This document shows positions 21,441-33,420 of a stretch of 64,000 bases of DNA, piece after piece. How positions within the stretch are numbered: the stretch's first letter is position 1; each line of letters begins with the position of its first letter. A model generated the notes under the pieces. It made no database searches. It was not told the DNA's origin and saw only the letters and a program-made list of their open reading frames with translations. The translations under genes were made by a program, and so were the position numbers. This DNA is from Prosopocoilus inquinatus (Eukaryota; Arthropoda; Insecta; Coleoptera; Lucanidae): positions 58,452,101 to 58,516,100 of the forward strand of contig CM069872.1 of the NCBI GenBank assembly GCA_036172665.1, in the 5' to 3' direction.

Positions 21441-23060
21441 TGTTTTAAAATGACGTCAGCAACGGACCTTAAGCGACGGCCGTTATGTAGTCGTGGGGTA
21501 CCCTGTATGACCATTAAATGTTTTTTAAAATTAAAAATGACGTCAGCAACAGACCTTAAGCTGCGGCCGTTATATCGTGAGGGACCCTGTATGACCATTG
21601 AACGTTTTTTTTAAATTTAAAATAACGTAAGCAACACAGCCATTATTTTTATTTTAAAATGACGTCAGTAACGGACCTTAAGCGACGGCCGTTATGTAGT
21701 CGTGGGGTACCCTGTATGACCATTAAACGTTTTTTAAAATTAAAAATGACGTAAGCAACGCAGCCGTTTTAAAATGACGTCAGCAACAGACCTTAAGCTG
21801 CGGCCGTTATATCGTGAGGGACCCTGTATGACCATTGAACGTTTTTTTTAAATTTAAAATAACGTAAGCAACACAGCCATTATTTTTATTTTAAAATGAC
21901 GTCAGTAACGGACCTTAAGCGACGGCCGTTATGTAGTCGTGGGGTACCCTGTATGACCATTAAATGTTTTTTAAAATTAAAAATGACGTAAGCAACGCAG
22001 CCGTTTTAAAATGACGTCAGCAACAGACCTTAAGCTGCGGCCGTTATATCGTGAGGGACCCTGTATGACCATTGAACGTTTTTTTTATTTAAAATAACGT
22101 AAGCAACACAGCCATTATTTTTATTTTAAAATGACGTCAGTAACGGACCTTAAGCGACGGCCGTTATGTAGTCGTGGGGTACCCTGTATGACCATTAAAC
22201 GTTTTTTTAAAATTAAAAATGACGTAAGCAAGGCAGCCGTTTTAAAATGACGTCAGCAACAGACCTTAAGCTGCGCCCGTTATATCGTGAGGGACCCTGT
22301 ATGACCATTGACCGTTTTTTTTAATTTAAAATAACGTAAGCAACACAGCCATTTTTTTAATTTTAAAATGACGTCAGTAACGGACCTTAAGCGACGGCCG
22401 TTATGTAGTCGTGGGGTACCCTGTATGACCATTAAACGTTTTTTTAAAATTAAAAATGACGTAAGCAAGGCAGCCGTTTTAAAATGACGTCAGCAACAGA
22501 CCTTAAGCTGCGCCCGTTATATCGTGAGGTACCCTGTATGACCATTGAACGTTTTTTTTAAATTTAAAATAACGTAAGCAACACAGCCATTATTTTTATT
22601 TTAAAATGACGTCAGTAACGGACCTTAAGCGACGGCCGTTATGTAGTCGTGGGGTACCCTGTATGACCATTAAACGTTTTTTTATTTAAAATAACGTAAG
22701 CAACAGAGCCATTATTTTTGTTTTAAAATGACGTCAGCAACATACCTTAAGCGACGGCCGTTATGTAGTCGTGGGGTACCCTGTATGACCATTAAACTTT
22801 TTTTTTATTTAACATAACGTAAGCAACACAGCCATTATTTTTGTTTTAAAATGACGTCAGTAACGGACCTTAAGCGACGGCCGTTATGTCGTCGTGGGGT
22901 ACCCTGTGTAACCATTAAACGTTTTTTTTTTTTTTTGTATTTAAAATGACATAAGCAAGTCAGCCGTTATGTCGTCATTTTTGTTTTAAAATGACGTCAG
23001 CAACGGACCTTAAACTACGACCGTTATGTCGTCGTAAGGTACCCTGTATAATCCTGATTG
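21440..23060. repeat. Dimeric satellite (about 237-bp dimer) with a CRE octamer in each monomer
   Basis: Two monomer types alternate. Type A has CGGACCTTAAGCGACGGCC and GTCGTGGGGTACCCTGTATG. Type B has AGACCTTAAGCTGCGGCC and TATATCGTGAGGGACCCTG. The A anchor recurs at 21464, 21673, 21910, 22145, 22382 and 22620 (about 209-238 bp). From 22741 single A-type monomers follow (about 121-141 bp). Nearly every monomer opens with TTTTAAAATGACGTCAG, so the perfect palindrome TGACGTCA occurs about 14 times. A related array lies at 49750-50985. Confidence 0.93.
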
Positions 23061-23736
23061 TTTTAATTTAAAGTGAAGGCGTTGGCTGGTCGAAACGTCG
23101 GTTTTACAAAATTCGCGGGATTGGTTGGTTTAATATTCCGAAGTTCGCGCTCGACAGTTCGTTGCCGAAACGTCGGATTCCTTTTCCCTCCTTTTATTTT
23201 TTCTTTAGGATTTTTGCGGTCATCAAGAACCAGTTTGTTCGTCTGTTTTTAATTAACACGGATGTTCTTTGTATATTTGAATAATTAGATATTATAGTGT
23301 GTGTTACGGTAGGTGGATGACGAAAGAATTTTTTTCCCGAAAACCACACTCTCATCGGAGTCATTCCTCGAACTTTTTGGCCCTCCTACGTAGTTCGGAA
23401 TATAAATAGAAATCTGGTTGGGTTCGCGTAAAGTGCGTTCGCAATGAACACGCGCGAAGCGTTCGCCTCCTCCCTCTTGCTTGCAACATCCGCGTTTTCG
23501 CGTCACTTTATTTTTATAGCCTTCTTCCTTCCTTCCTCTTTATTATTGACGAGAAGCCGTGACCCTCTCACTGTGTGTTATACCGAGGAATTAATTAATT
23601 GCTCCCGCTTGTTTATTTGCAGGAATAAAAATGCAAATTAATTGCGCGCTTTAACATTTTAACACGTTCGTGCAAACACGGCCCGGAATTATTGTCTTTA
23701 ACCGAGCTGTTCGCTAAACAATATAATAAACATTAG
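23061..23736. other. No gene seen; single-copy flank
   Basis: It contains two copies of a GGTCGAAACGTCGG / GCCGAAACGTCGG motif (near 23088 and 23163). An acceptor-like TTTATTTGCAG ends at 23622, but the following frame is short. Confidence 0.35.
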
Positions 23737-23841
23737 TCATGTGAAAGCATTCTTGAGTGAGTATTCAAGGCTGCGGCGCGCCGCAGGAACTCCGGTGATA
23801 TTCGCCGGAGGCAACTCCGGAGGCGACGACACCGGGTCTGG
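23737..23841 (+). CDS. Candidate internal exon, GC-rich
   Basis: Between a possible acceptor (AACATTAG|T) and a good donor (TCTGG|GTAAGA at 23842) one frame is open for 34 codons. It reads peptide-like text such as FLSEYSRLRRAAGTPVIFAG followed by a Gly/Asp/Ser linker. There is no in-frame ATG back to the upstream stop (TAA at 23699). Its one-base entry phase fits the two bases left by the exon at 15428 (giving a Ser codon), so the two could be joined over an 8-kb intron. The acceptor has a poor pyrimidine tract. A different acceptor, GCCGCAG|GAAC at 23786, is also possible. No homologue recognised. Confidence 0.25.
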
Positions 23842-24199
23842 GTAAGAAGTATGAACGTACGAATTTGCGTTAGGCACGTCATTCCCGGAAACCACCTAAA
23901 TAATAATGGGCATACTTATGTATGTACTTGTTTGTTGCAGTATGTAATCCGTAATTACCGAGACTCTTCTTGTTACATTGTAACTAGTTAATAACGTGTC
24001 ATTATTTTGTAAAGTAGTGATATTTGAAGCTGCAAATTATGCTGTCATTCGCAGAAATAGTCTGGTCGGAGTCTGCCATGTATAATGATTGTGCATTTGC
24101 GTTTTATGACTTCAAAGAGCATCTGCTTTCGTTCACTTTGTTTAGATTAAAACTATCATTACAATTTCGTTACTGACGTTTTCTGCTTTTGGTTTCTTC
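23842..24199. other. No gene seen
   Basis: Single-copy AT-rich sequence. A third acceptor-like TTTGTTGCAG lies near 23940 without a supporting frame. Confidence 0.3.
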
Positions 24200-25400
24200 A
24201 TTTATTTTTTATTCAAGAGAAAACTATTTCATTCCTAGAATTATAAGAGCCTTCTTCTCCTTAAATCATTCTGTTTCTTGAGACGACAACTCCTGACGCT
24301 TACTGTGCACATAAACTATCCATCCCTGGCAATTACAAGAATCATTGCCTTGGAATAGAATCTTCTTTTTCTTGTACTCCCTTCTTTCTTCTTCCTCTCG
24401 TACTCTTCCATCTTTAAAACTACAAGTTTAGAACTCCTTTAGTCAATGCTTCTTTCCTCTTCTCATTCTGTCTCTTCTTCTTCTACGCATTTCCTCTTCT
24501 CCTGCTGGATAATCATGTTCCTGCATAAATTCTTCGTCCCTACAATTTGGCACATCTCTTCTTCTCCTCTTCTTTGGCCTAGTGGTCTTAAGTGTCTGCG
24601 GACTATGCTTCATCGACTTACTTGGCCTCTTCATCATTTTATCTTTCCTTTTTAGGTTTTCACTTGTTATGTTGGCTCACTTGGTCGTATTCCATTCAAG
24701 CCAGCGCATTTTCCGCGTCAATTTTCTATTTCTACAATTTGGTCCATCTGTAACGACCATCTTCTCTCCTCCTTCTCCTTCATGGCCTGGCGGTCATAAG
24801 TTCTTCATCCAAACTAACTTGCTCTCGTCATTTTATCTTTCTTTCTTACGTTTTCAGTTATTATCTTATCTCGCCTGGTTTCATTATCTGGGGCTCTTAC
24901 TTTCGCTGGTTTTATCCGGCCTGAGAAAATGTCCCGTGGCCAGTCAGAGTAGAAGAAAAATGCGTTTGGATTAACTATAGTACACTAGTTTGAAAAAAAA
25001 AAAAAAATAGAATGGTCAGGACGTCCAGTCATCAGATTTTTTTGGCCTTTCTCTTCATTTACGTTTCTCCTGGTGGTGGTTTTGAGTTTCATTTCGTCGT
25101 TAACTTTGGCGGAATAGATCGCCTCACAGATCGGAAGCCGATCAGGTCAAAAGGAAGACCGAAATGAAGATGGTTGGATGGAGTATTAGAAGATTTGAGA
25201 GAGCTAGGAATGAGAAAAATGAAGAAGAATGTTAATAAAATAATGGCAGGTATTGCACAGTTATGATTTTAAGTTTATTATTGTGGTCAGCTTTATTCTC
25301 CATCTTGTTCCTTCTTCCTTCAATTCTAAAGATTTTAGTAGTTTTTTCCCCCTGTGAATTGTACCTCAAATAATTTTATGGGGTTTTCTGTCTGTCAAAT
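24200..25400. repeat. Pyrimidine-rich, diverged repeats (about 190-210 bp)
   Basis: TCTTCTTCTCC-type tracts dominate. TACAATTTGG recurs at about 24541 and 24733, and GGCCT(A/G)G(T/C)GGTC at about 24577 and 24784, indicating an old tandem unit of about 200 bp. The 130-codon + frame at 24582-24974 is a translation of this biased DNA. Confidence 0.5.
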
Positions 25401-25421
25401 CGAATGCTGTCCTTAAATTTA

Positions 25422-25471
25422 GTGTCACAATCAATTGATTGTGACACAAGGATGAATAATTATTCATCCTT
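25422..25471. other. Two abutting perfect palindromes (26 bp and 24 bp)
   Basis: 25422-25447 is GTGTCACAATCAA followed immediately by its exact reverse complement. 25448-25471 is AAGGATGAATAA followed immediately by its exact reverse complement. Neither has a loop, neither has a mismatch, and no base separates the two. The flanks do not extend either palindrome. Confidence 0.95.
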
Positions 25472-26500
25472 TCCTCTTGTTAAGGTCTTTGCTTCCAAAG
25501 ATATTGTGTTTGGGTTCGCTTCTAAGATCGACACGTTTTCTGTTCAGTTTCCATTTCGTTTTCTTTTTCCTGTTCCTTTACTCTCCGGTTTTCTTCTAAT
25601 ACCTTAAAGCAAACCGCATAGCTGCTTATATCGAAAGGCTACTCTTCCACTTTCATTTTGTTATCTTCTTCTTCTTCTCCGTTCTTCTTCTAATTTCTTG
25701 AAGCGTACGCGTCAGATTCGCTTGGATCTTCCTTCTTCTTACTGCGAGGCTATTTTCTTTCCTTTCTTGAAATTTTCTTCTCCTCTGTCCATTTTATTAC
25801 ACAGCATTGGATCTGATTCCTCTTTTTTGCCTTTGATCTGTGGGGTTCATTTCGTTGCCCCAGTTCCAATCGTGAGCGCTTTCTTTATGTTTGAAGCAAT
25901 TGCGTAATTTCTTTTTCTTTCCCTTGCATTTTCGATTTTCTGCATTTTTCCTTTTGCCCTAATTTCCTCCTTCTTTTGTTTAAGTACAATTTCATCTCTC
26001 GTTTGTATTGAACTTTCTGCGTGTCTATTTCTTTTTCCTCCTTATCATCCATCCCACAACAAAAAGAAAAATGAACGTGACCAATTAAACCAAGTGCCCT
26101 AAGTATCCGTGCGCTGATTAGTTAATGAGAAACTGTTGATTTGCTATGCCTGTTGTTATAGTGATTCACTGATGAGCGGTGCTGGCAGGCTAGGAGGAAA
26201 TGCTTTCTTCAATTAGTCACACGAAAACGTTTGCTTTTCGTGAATCAGTGTGTGGCTTATCTGCTAATCGGTTCTGCATTAGACGCCGACGAGCGCCTAT
26301 ACTTTTTCTCTCCGATAATTACAGTAAATTTAATGCTGTAGCAAAACAACCTGGAGGTATCGTGACAAACACAGCCTGCACAAAAAGGGCTCTTGACAAA
26401 TAATGAAATAAATAATTTCCATCTGTGAGATCATTCGAATAATCCTCCTTAACCGAATGCTTTAGAAAAAGCAACATTGACGGAGGTATACTAGATTTAT
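25472..26500. other. Pyrimidine-biased, no gene seen
   Basis: CTTCTTCTT tracts continue to about 26050, then single-copy sequence. Short + frames (67-69 codons) have no known motif. Confidence 0.35.
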
Positions 26501-27640
26501 AAACTATAGACAGTACAGTGTATTTTGTAAACAAACTATAGACAGTAAGACCGCAGATAAGAGATTAACAATAAAAGTTTCCTGCTCCGATCTAGTTTGT
26601 TTTACATGTTGCAGGTGTATACGTGTAATAGGCAATGAACAGCAGAACATAGATAGAAAATCAGCAAACTATAGTCGCGGTATTAATTAGACGTACACAA
26701 CTATAGACAACAGACTAAGACTGCATATAGATAACAGACAATATGTTGTTATGCTATAGATAAGAGAGTAGACAATAAAAACACTGCTTCCATTTGATTG
26801 GTCTTACACACTAGCTAATTGATGATAGACAAAGAACATAGATACGTAATCATTAGATTACAGGCTGAAACCATAGGTAAAGACACTTTAAGTAACCGTA
26901 GATAATATGCACTGTAAACTGCAGCCCAGTTACAGAATTTATTCCTTAACTGATCAGTCGTGATCGATTCTATAAACAACCTATGAATAGACTTTTTCAG
27001 GAACTTTTCCTGTAGATCACAGATAACAGAACAGGTCATAAAAATAATAGGTCGTCTTGCTTTACGTAACGGGACTGAAGTCAACGAACAGGCAATAGAC
27101 TGTAGAATAAACTACAGATTACGGAATAGATAATAAATGGTAAGTTAGAAGATAGATAGACAAGAAACATAGATATATAACAGTAGATTAAAGTCTGAAG
27201 ACAATAATCATAGGCAATACAATACAAGACATAACCTTAGACTAAAACAACGACTGTCTATAGACCACAGATAACAAAAGAAACAATAAGACCATTGATC
27301 GCATCGTTGAACCGGTCGATTCTCTAATTCTAGATAGATTATTTTAAACATTGCAAAAGTACCTCTGGCAGAGAATAGACGAAAATTATAGACCATAGAA
27401 GGTAGGCAGATAATCATTGATTAAAGAGTGGACTCTTTAGGGCAAGAAACTATATAAACAAACTATAGACCTTCTCAATCTGAAACAGTAGAAACTATTG
27501 AACATAGATAACAGAATAGATAATAAAAATTATAGATCGTCTTCAAAATAGTCTGCTTTACGTAATTAACAGGCGTTAGACGCAAGGTACTTGCCTAGAT
27601 GAGAATGAACTATAGATAACACAGAATAGAAAATGAACGG
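26500..27640. repeat. Diverged ACTATAGA/ATAGATAACAGA-type array
   Basis: Short words such as AACTATAGAC, ATAGATAACAGA and AATAGATAATAAA recur throughout. Longer anchors repeat too: GAACATAGAT at about 26643, 26834 and 27168, and CTTTACGTAA at about 27060 and 27557. This is an old tandem family with irregular spacing. Confidence 0.65.
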
Positions 27641-29470
27641 TTGCGGATAGTATTCCATAGTTTATAAAGTGGATTTAAAAAAAAAATAAAACCAACCGAG
27701 TTTGTTACTTTGGTTTTAATATGTTTTGGCCGTCCTCCTGACTTCACGTTACACAATAAGAGAGATAAATTACAGTTGCAGAAAGGCTTCTTCCTTTTTC
27801 CTGGCAAATTTTCACCGCGTCTGGGACACCTTTTTATTTATTATGTTTTCGCTTTGTTACTCTCTTACTGGCAGGGTTCCCTGACATCAAAAAAAAAAAA
27901 AAAATCTGACACATTTTCTTGTTTTAATATCGTTGCATATTCTTCTTAAACTTTTATATTTTATTGGTTTATTGAGTGTGACATTTACGGTGATATAAAT
28001 CAAGGAAATAGTTTAAAAATTTACATCTGATTATAAGCGATCTATCTATCTATCTGTGCTGCACCGCGTAATCCGATTAGTGTCTGGCATTAAACGATTA
28101 TTTTTCTTAACCGGATTTTTCTGAAATTACTCACCGAGTTAATAAACAAATACTTTCCAACTTTTTTTTTCTTCAAATTAAATTTGATTGCAACGTTCCC
28201 GACATAAAATTTCTTTAGGTCCGCGCTTGCGCCATTTAAGTACGAAGAAGAAGAAGAAGAAAAAAGGAAAGGCCGCTTTCGTGTGTCACCAAAAAAAAAA
28301 AAACAATTAAATTTAAAAAGGACAATGAGGTTTAATGTGATTAACGTCGAATTTTTGATCCTCTGCGCGTGGAATTTTCGAGTTAAATAATCGAAATGAA
28401 GTATTTACGCAACGTTTTTATATGAAATAAATTAAAAAAAAAAAATACTAATTTCCGTGCCAAGGTTGATCTTGAGAGAGAGAAATGGAAGTTTGCCAAG
28501 TCGCGGTAAGAACAAATATATTCGCGAGTTAAAAAAAGTTCGCGCGGGCCAAGAAAAAAATCGTAGACACGATTATGATCACGGTCCGGTAAATTCCGGA
28601 CATTCCTTGAAAGTGTGCGATTTTTTTGCGGTGACACGTTAAATCGAACAAAACAAAACACCACACGTTTCTGGTCGACTTCGATGATACCAGCACGGCA
28701 TTCAACGAATAAAGTAATGATACTGTGACGTTTAATCAAAGCGAATTTACGACATTTATTGCCGAGCGATCGTTTTCTTGTTTTCCAGACGATTTCAATA
28801 CAGATTTGATGAAATATAATAAATAGGTTTACGCTTTTCATAAATTTTACGCTAAATTCGTCGTCGGTTTTGTTTTTTGAATTAAAGTGTACAAGAGCAG
28901 GAAAGAGATGTTCAAAACTATCAAAATTGAGGTTAGTGGCTCCATCTGTGGCTCTCCGTGTGAACTTTCTTACAGTAATGACAAAGCAGAAGAAGAAAAC
29001 ATGCTGTAATTCCTTTCTAAAATTAGGAACACCCAAGCTTACAATTGTACTTTTCGCGAAAAAGTATTTTTGTGACACTTCTTGTTTTATTCACAAAAAT
29101 AATTGCACGTATATTACGTTTGAACAGTTTAATGAACAAATAGGAAGAATTACATTTGAATTTAAGACTAGATACAGATTTGACCAAATTCATGTTCTAT
29201 CGTAGGACGCCTATGCCCTTCCATGTCTGGAATGTCACTAGCTTTGATTATGATTAATAAAAAAAAGACAGATTCGCTGTGATGGGGGGTGGGGTGGGGG
29301 GAGGCATGATATAATTGATAACTCCAACCAACTATTTTAACAACGTATTGTTTCGGTCGTAGTGTTTTTTTCGTGTGCACGATTTGCTAACTATAAATAG
29401 TATCGGCCACTTTCACGTGCGAAATTACGCGATTTTTACGGCCAAGAACTAGATTCGAACCGCCGCGCCG
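27641..29470. other. AT-rich, no supported gene
   Basis: A 231-codon minus-strand frame (28383-29078) and a 111-codon + frame (28870-29205) overlap here. Neither shows a domain or splice context, and the strong Phe/Lys runs reflect A and T tracts. G-rich GGGGGGTGGGGTGGGGGGAG lies at about 29284. Confidence 0.3.
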
Positions 29471-29700
29471 GTGTGGCGATGATGATGATGATGTCATCGC
29501 CAGTAAATTCACGTGAACGGTACAGCTCGTAATAATTTTCGCACCTCACGATTCCCCAATAATCATTTGTCAACCCATTTATATGAAATTATTATTGTCA
29601 TCGTCGACCTGATCATCATCATCGTCGACCTGATCATCATCATCGTCGGCTGCTGCGACGAGACGAGTTTGTTTCGTGTAATGGGTTCAAAGTGCTGATT
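29471..29700. repeat. Trinucleotide-based short tandem repeats
   Basis: GATGATGATGATGATG lies near 29476. A 24-bp unit, ATCATCATCATCGTCGACCTG, is repeated about three times at 29590-29650. Confidence 0.75.
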
Positions 29701-29984
29701 TTTTTTCTTCTCCGTTTCAATGAATAATTCAGACGCACGCTCGACAGTTTAATAATACTTTAAACATGAGATCATATCCTGAATATATTTAAATGTAAGG
29801 AAGGTGTCGATAAAACACAAACAACGGTACGAATCAAATCGCCGGGGAAATGTGCAAATAAAGCGCAGCTTACGATCCTTCATTTGCTCTAAACACCCGC
29901 TATACACAATCAAGTAATAGATCCGTGGCGTCGCTTAAGGCGCAATCATATAACTATCTCGTCACGTGAATTCAGTTATTTAAG

Positions 29985-30665
29985 ACAGTTCCAGTCGCTT
30001 AAGACCATTTTTGGTCGCTGAAAACAGCTTTCGGTTTCTTAAGACAGCTTTGGGTCGCTTAAGACAGCATTCGGTCTCTTAAGACAGCTTTCGGTTGCTT
30101 AAGACAGCTTTAGGTCGCTTAAGACAGCTTTGGGTCGCTTAAGACAGCATTCGGTCGCTTAAGACAGCATTCGGCCCCTTAAAACAGCTTTGGGTCGCTT
30201 GAGACAGCATTCGGTCAGTTAAAGATTTCTGACTTTTCAAGTAACTATAATTTTTTTAGTTCATCGGTTAACTTGGATTAAAAACGGTCTCTTAAGACAG
30301 CTTTCGGTTGCTTAAGACAGCATTGGGTCGCTTAAGACAGCTTTGGGTCGCTTAAGACAGCATTCGGTCGCTTAAGACAGCATTCGGCCCCTTAAGACAG
30401 CTTTGGGTCGCTTGAGACAACATTCGGTCAGTTAAAGATTTCTGACTTTTCAAGTAACTATAATTTTTTTAGTTCATCGGTTAACTTGGATTAAAAACGG
30501 TCTCTTAAGACAGCTTTCGGTTGCTTAAGACAGCATTGGGTCGCTTAAGACAGCTTTGGGTCGCTTAAGACAGCATTCGGTCGCTTAAGACAGCATTCGG
30601 CCCCTTAAGACAGATTTGGGTCGCTTAAGACAGCATTCGGCCGGTTAAAGATTTCTTACTTTTCA
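29985..30665. repeat. 20-bp minisatellite (TCGCTTAAGACAGCWTTSGG) in 213-bp higher-order units
   Basis: The 20-bp unit GGTCGCTTAAGACAGCTTTG and variants is repeated about 25 times. It is interrupted three times by the same spacer, AGTTAAAGATTTCTGACTTTT, at 30217, 30430 and about 30643. The spacing is 213 bp, and whole 213-bp blocks, including the order of 20-bp variants, are nearly identical. The left edge (29985-30210) lacks the spacer. Confidence 0.95.
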
Positions 30666-31780
30666 TGTAGCTATAAGTTTTTTTTAATTCATCGATTAAC
30701 TTGGATTAAAAAACTGTAATATGTAAATTGGAGAGAGGAAATTTTTTTTCTGCAAGCTCGCGAACCCGTCTAAAATTAAAACTAATTTCATGTACACGTA
30801 CCCACATACATACATAATTCATAGACGTAACGAAATAAAAATGTTATTGATTAATTAATTGATTAATTAAGAATTCCAGTAGCCTTACTTTCTGCATCGG
30901 CACCGCGCAAATTATCCGCAGGAAAGCTAATATAATCGATAGTATCTGCATAAATTAATTTAATCTCGCACCTGAATATGACATTACGCAAGATCTCCGC
31001 TATAATACTTGATATTTCAATAATGATTATTATTAACGACATTCTTTGGGTAGGTGTGCGTGCAAGAACACGAAAACGATTCACGATCAAACACCTAATT
31101 TCATTTGAGTACACTGGTCCTAAGCAGCGTACACAATGATCGTGAGGCGCCTGTATATATACTTATAATAAAAGGAAACCGCGCGCCGAAATTGCGCTCT
31201 AATGTTAATTACATGGCCATGTGACTAAGCGAATTTTGCCGAATTATTAATTGCTTTTTCGTGCGGTTAATGTTACACGTGTGCGCGAAAGAAAGAGCCT
31301 TTTCGCCTTTTATGAGCGATTCGGATTTAACTTCTTTATAAATAATAGTGAAGTCATCCTCAGATTTTTCCCGTCTGTAAATAGAAATCGTCGTCGTAAA
31401 TTACGAACGGATTTCGGATTTTATCATCGAATTTACATAGCTTGTAATAGTAGCAGTTCCTTGTTCAATTCTCGATGAAGGAACCAAACAAACAAATTTT
31501 ATTAAAGCGCTTTCGATTGGCTTGCACTATGCGCACTGATTGTGAGTAATGTCCATTCTCTTCTCATTTGATTACATTTAGGTTGAAACGAGATTTATAG
31601 GGTTTTCGATTCGCTTGCACGTACGCAAATGAGGGGATTTCATGCTGACAATCGAAAATTCAAGTTGTTGAACTTATTTGCAGTGCTGCACCAGCAGATC
31701 TTATTTTTTCATTCAAAGCAATTAACGCGCTCGCTCATTAAAATATGTTTCAACGAGACCCTGACAGTTTTTTTTTATTC
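30666..31780. other. No gene seen; single-copy AT-rich
   Basis: GATTAATTAATTGATTAATT lies near 30850. Short frames only. Confidence 0.35.
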
Positions 31781-33420
31781 TGGAGGTTCATTTGTTTTTT
31801 TTTTTTTTTTCATATCTTAGTCCTCAATTTTCTTTTGTGTTTCTTTCTGTTCTTCGTGTTTTTTTCTGCTGTTTTGTGTTTTTTTCTTTTTTCTAATATT
31901 TTTGTTTTTTTTTCTGTTGTTTTTTTCTAATATTTTTGGTTTTTTTCTGTTCTGTGTTTTTTTTCTAATATTTTTGTTTTTTTTTCTGTTCTTTATGCTT
32001 CAGCACCACGGGATTTCTCTTTTGCTTTTTTTCATCGAATTGATTTGTCAAGTTTTATTTTTTTGCTAGTTTTTTATTTGTTTTGTGTCCATCACAGTTG
32101 CGATCTTCTTTTGTTCTGTGCTCGTTTCTGTTTACGTTTTATTCTGTCGTATTTTTGTCTGTTTTACAGTTTGCTTTTATTTTTTACACGAACTTTCTGA
32201 TTCGTCCGGAAAACTGTTGCTTTCTCGTTTTCGGCTTGGTGTTGTCGATCGTCTTTTGTTTTTTTTTTTTTTTCTTTTTTGCTTCGAAATGCAAACGTTT
32301 TCGGCCGAAGAATCGCCTTTTTCATTTTTTTTTTAATTTTTTTTAATTTATTTTTTACATTTTGTTGATTGACGCCTTTTTGCAGTTTTTGTGTTTTTCT
32401 GGTCTTTATATTTTTTTCTGTTATTTTTTTTTTTCTATTTATGTTTTTTTTCTATTCTTTATGTTTTATTTTTCTGTTAATTATGCTATTCTACTATGGA
32501 TTTCTCTTTTGTTTTTTTCTCATCGAAATTAATTTTTCGCGGTTTATTGACGCGCTGTTTCGTTTTTCGATTGTTTTGTGCTCGCCACAGTTGCGATCTT
32601 CTTTTGTTTTATGCGTTGCATTTCGTCGTTCGATTCACTTTTCGGTTTTCAACAGTTTCGTGCCCACCACAGTTGCGATCTTCTTTTGTTTTGTATTGTA
32701 TTTCGTCCTTCGTTTTCTTTTTTCGTTTTTCAATTGTTTTGTGACCACCACACTTGCGATCTTCTTTTGTTTTATGCGTTGTATTTCGTCGTTCGTTTCT
32801 TTTTTGTTTTTGTTTTTGTTTTTTTTTTCTCTTGACGTATTATTGACTTTTTATAGTTTGCTTTTATTTCCGACGAACTTTCTGATTCGTTGCATTTTCG
32901 TTCGGGTTGTTGCTGTCGATGTTCTTTCGTTTTTTTTTTTGTTTATTCTCTTCAGGCTTTATTATTGTATGGTGTTGCTGTTTTTCGCACTTCATCGTTT
33001 TTCAATTGTTTTGTGTCCATCACAGTTGCTATCTTCTTTTATTTTATGTACTGTGTTTTGTCGTTTTTCGTTTTTTTTTTTTCGTTATATTGCCTTTTTT
33101 ATAGTTTGCTTTTATTTTCCGTGCGAACTTTTTGATTCATCCGGAAAACTGTTGTGCTTTCTCGTCCAGCTTGATGTCGTCGATCTTTATTTTTGTTTTT
33201 GTTTTTTTTTTTTTGCTTTTTCGCTCCACGCCTTGTATATTTTTTTGCTGTTTCTTTCCTTTCTGTTTTGTTTTTTTTTTTGCAGATTATCTTGTTATTT
33301 TGTTTTTTTATTCGTTCTAATTTTTTATATTTCGTTAGTCGGCGAATTTATTTTTTTCATTTTTCGTATAGGTGTCTTTGTTCTTTGCTTGAATTTTCTT
33401 TTGTTCCTTTCCCCTTTTAA
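31781..33420. repeat. T-rich tandem array with an 82-bp unit
   Basis: The + strand is dominated by runs of T. Inside it TTGCGATCTTCTTTTGTT recurs at about 32099, 32592, 32674 and 32756 (the last three 82 bp apart), with CCACAGTTGCGATC before it. A longer unit containing GATTCGTCCGGAAAACTGTT recurs near 32190 and 33135. The 351-codon + frame at 32369-33424 is Phe-rich repeat translation, not a membrane protein. Confidence 0.8.

Noticed and set aside
21440..23060. CRISPR-like array
   Set aside because: Repeat and spacer are both repeated, units are over 110 bp, and the context is eukaryotic; this is a satellite.
24582..24974. 130-codon + frame
   Set aside because: Pyrimidine-rich diverged repeat; Ser/Leu/Phe bias and no domain.
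28383..29078. 231-codon minus-strand frame
   Set aside because: No recognisable motif, overlapped by a comparable frame on the other strand, Phe runs from A tracts, and no splice or promoter context.
29430..29475. GATTCGAACCGCC resembling a tRNA B-box on the minus strand
   Set aside because: The T-stem does not pair and no A-box or acceptor stem was found at the right distance.
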